Assembly (NCBI GenBank): GCA_905234145.1
Contig: CAJOGK010000012.1
Coordinates: forward strand, 1-55,363
Reading direction: 5' to 3'
DNA from: an uncultured Prevotella sp.
Lineage (GTDB): Bacteria; Bacteroidota; Bacteroidia; Bacteroidales; Bacteroidaceae
Length of the DNA stretch: 55,363 nucleotides
Positions 54,135-55,363 of the stretch are shown here, piece by piece (position 1 is the first letter of the stretch; each line of letters opens with the position of its first letter). The position numbers and the translations under genes are program-made. The notes below the pieces were generated by a model. It saw only the letters and a program-made list of their open reading frames with translations. It searched no databases and was not told where the DNA came from.

Positions 54135-54800
54135 TCACTTGACGCCAGCCTTCTCAATGAGTGCCTTATCGTCGTCACTCATCTTGTCGACATTGTCAAT
54201 GACGTACTTATCAATATTGCTAATCAGCATCTCATCGAGGGCTGCAACCATATTTTCATAGGTAGCAGTGTTGAGAGGACGGATAATAACAGTCATGGTA
54301 GGAACCTTTTCGCCAGAGGGGAGTTCACCCTTCTTAAGCTTCTTCAGAGCCTCCTGATACTGCTCTTCGGTCATCTTAGAGCCGAACTTTGTCTTCTCGG
54401 CATCAAGCTCCTTCTTTGCAATCTTAATCTTTGCAATTGGGTTGATACCTTCCTCAGTAGTATGCTCGTTGAGCACCTTCTCAATACCTTCCTTACCATA
54501 AGTGGTGGGCTTTACGCATGAAGGATCGTCGTAGTTGGGCAGACCAGCTATGTACCATACCTTATCGTTAGAACCCAGGTAAAGGGTAATGGTGTGAGAA
54601 GCCTTAGTTACCTGCTTCTGTTCTTCGTTCAACTGTGATGTGTCATCGTTAGATGGCATGGTCAGCTGCATAGCCTGCGGCTTGGCCAGTGTAGTACACA
54701 GCATGAAGAAGGTGATCAAAAGCATCATCATGTCTACCATTGGCGTGAAGTTCACGCGGGTATCCATTTTCTTCTGCTTGGATAGATTCTTTTTTGCCAT
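54135..54800 (-). CDS. Biopolymer transport protein ExbD (second copy)
   Basis: 221 residues. One helix near the N-terminus with the key Asp (NFTPMVDMMMLLITFFMLCTT), then a periplasmic domain that is longer than in E. coli, with a Lys-rich insert in the middle (KKLKKGELPSGEK). Starts 7 nt after the other exbD. Two different ExbD proteins in a row are usual in Bacteroidales. Confidence 0.92.
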   Translation of the reverse strand: MAKKNLSKQKKMDTRVNFTPMVDMMMLLITFFMLCTTLAKPQAMQLTMPSNDDTSQLNEEQKQVTKASHTITLYLGSNDKVWYIAGLPNYDDPSCVKPTTYGKEGIEKVLNEHTTEEGINPIAKIKIAKKELDAEKTKFGSKMTEEQYQEALKKLKKGELPSGEKVPTMTVIIRPLNTATYENMVAALDEMLISNIDKYVIDNVDKMSDDDKALIEKAGVK

Positions 54801-54807
54801 AATACTA

Positions 54808-55363
54808 CTAGTCGTTTAAACGTTTAACATCGAGGTTTGTAATGAGCTGGAAACGGTTCTCGCTCATGTCCTGAAGTTCCGACATCAACAGCTTGATAGC
54901 TGCATAAGGGGTCTTAGAGTCGCACTTGATGGCGAGCTTAATGTCGGGGTTCACATCGCGGGCTGTAGCAACCCACTCCTGGAATTCGCTCTTGCCTCCC
55001 TTGATACTGTCAAGTGGCAGACCGAGCTTCTGGATGGCCTCACTCATCTTCTCGGGCTCGAGACTGAGGTATTGGGGGAGCTGAGCCATGCTGGCGCCTA
55101 CCATAGCATCCTCACGGAAGTGCTTAATCTGGGTAGCGTTCAGCTGAACACCGAACTTATCGGTCATTGCGTCCAGCATTGCCTGCATGTTGTTCTTGTT
55201 TTCCGTACCGCAGAATACCTTACCTTCTGGCGTCACCAGAATGTTCAGCACATCCTGCTCTGGAATCTTCAGCTCTGACACTGAGTTAGGCGCGGTGACT
55301 GATACTGGTTCCGGTGTCAAGAATGTTGAAGTCAACATGAAGAAACACAGAAGCAGCGTCATC
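54808..55363 (-). CDS. Biopolymer transport protein ExbD (first copy), 5' end cut by the window
   Basis: At least 184 residues are visible. The sequence begins within the membrane helix (MTLLLCFFMLTSTFLTPEPV); the Met at the edge is probably internal, since the conserved Asp should lie just before it. The periplasmic domain is complete (PEQDVLNILVTPEGKVFC; LAIKCDSKTPYAAIKLLM). The missing start, and probably an ExbB/MotA-type gene, lie to the right. Confidence 0.88.
   Translation of the reverse strand, partial: MTLLLCFFMLTSTFLTPEPVSVTAPNSVSELKIPEQDVLNILVTPEGKVFCGTENKNNMQAMLDAMTDKFGVQLNATQIKHFREDAMVGASMAQLPQYLSLEPEKMSEAIQKLGLPLDSIKGGKSEFQEWVATARDVNPDIKLAIKCDSKTPYAAIKLLMSELQDMSENRFQLITNLDVKRLND

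Overview
The window reads as chromosomal DNA of a Bacteroidales bacterium, most likely Prevotellaceae. The signs are many promoters of the Bacteroidetes type (TTTG, 19-20 nt, TAnnTTTG), no clear Shine-Dalgarno sites, phylum-typical families (DUF5020, DUF5683, DUF4249, DUF349, a TonB-dependent receptor, two ExbD genes in a row) and housekeeping proteins of Bacteroidales type. This assignment is inferred from sequence features only. The gene content is mostly core. I see no phage, CRISPR array, insertion sequence with a transposase, or secondary-metabolite cluster.

Layout. Positions 1-1260 are accessory: a repeat copy at the edge, a large nested AT-rich palindrome, and an orphan protein that resembles the C-terminal part of phage polyvalent proteins. 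Positions 1388-4028 (minus) hold surE, lpxB and a DUF5020 gene. Positions 4147-14686 (plus) hold parA, parB, DUF5683, an MltD-like transglycosylase, a Rel (p)ppGpp enzyme, a pectinesterase and a tricorn-type protease. Positions 14723-17762 (minus) hold alaS and a small MerR regulator. Positions 17952-24182 (plus) hold a phenylacetate-CoA ligase, a double-ACT protein, tRNA-Val, purB, an RluB-type pseudouridine synthase with a long Gln/Gly/Tyr/Arg repeat tail, and asnS. Positions 24276-27899 (minus) hold an antiporter, lolD and cvfB. Then come asd with a lipoprotein (plus), a TonB-dependent receptor (minus), another lipoprotein, a 0.54-kb inverted-repeat element without a transposase, tRNA-Gln, the rsfS-ftsH-cdsA operon, a large lipoprotein, an orphan DUF4249 lipoprotein, DUF349, corA, pepD with a flippase-like membrane protein, rsmA, a candidate structured RNA, a MATE/Cache pair, a SpoIIE-type phosphatase, and an ExbD-ExbD-TonB-PstS-like-TPR operon cut by the right edge.

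What stands out is mostly non-coding. First, a 545-bp element (32159-32703) has perfect 95-bp terminal inverted repeats. Second, tandem arrays of 7-nt units (sometimes 8 or 9) fill whole operon spacers and also lie in frame inside lpxB, surE, cdsA and a flippase-like gene; the array in cdsA is related to the one that fills the alaS-merR spacer. Third, hairpins whose arms are built of 8-nt units sit at 24192 and 42329, with a similar nested palindrome at 306-472. Fourth, a candidate structured RNA has its own promoter and a terminator that lies inside the 3' end of the MATE gene. Fifth, the corA leader has mutually exclusive pairings, one of which hides the start. Sixth, several promoters sit only 5-9 nt before the start codon, which suggests leaderless mRNAs.
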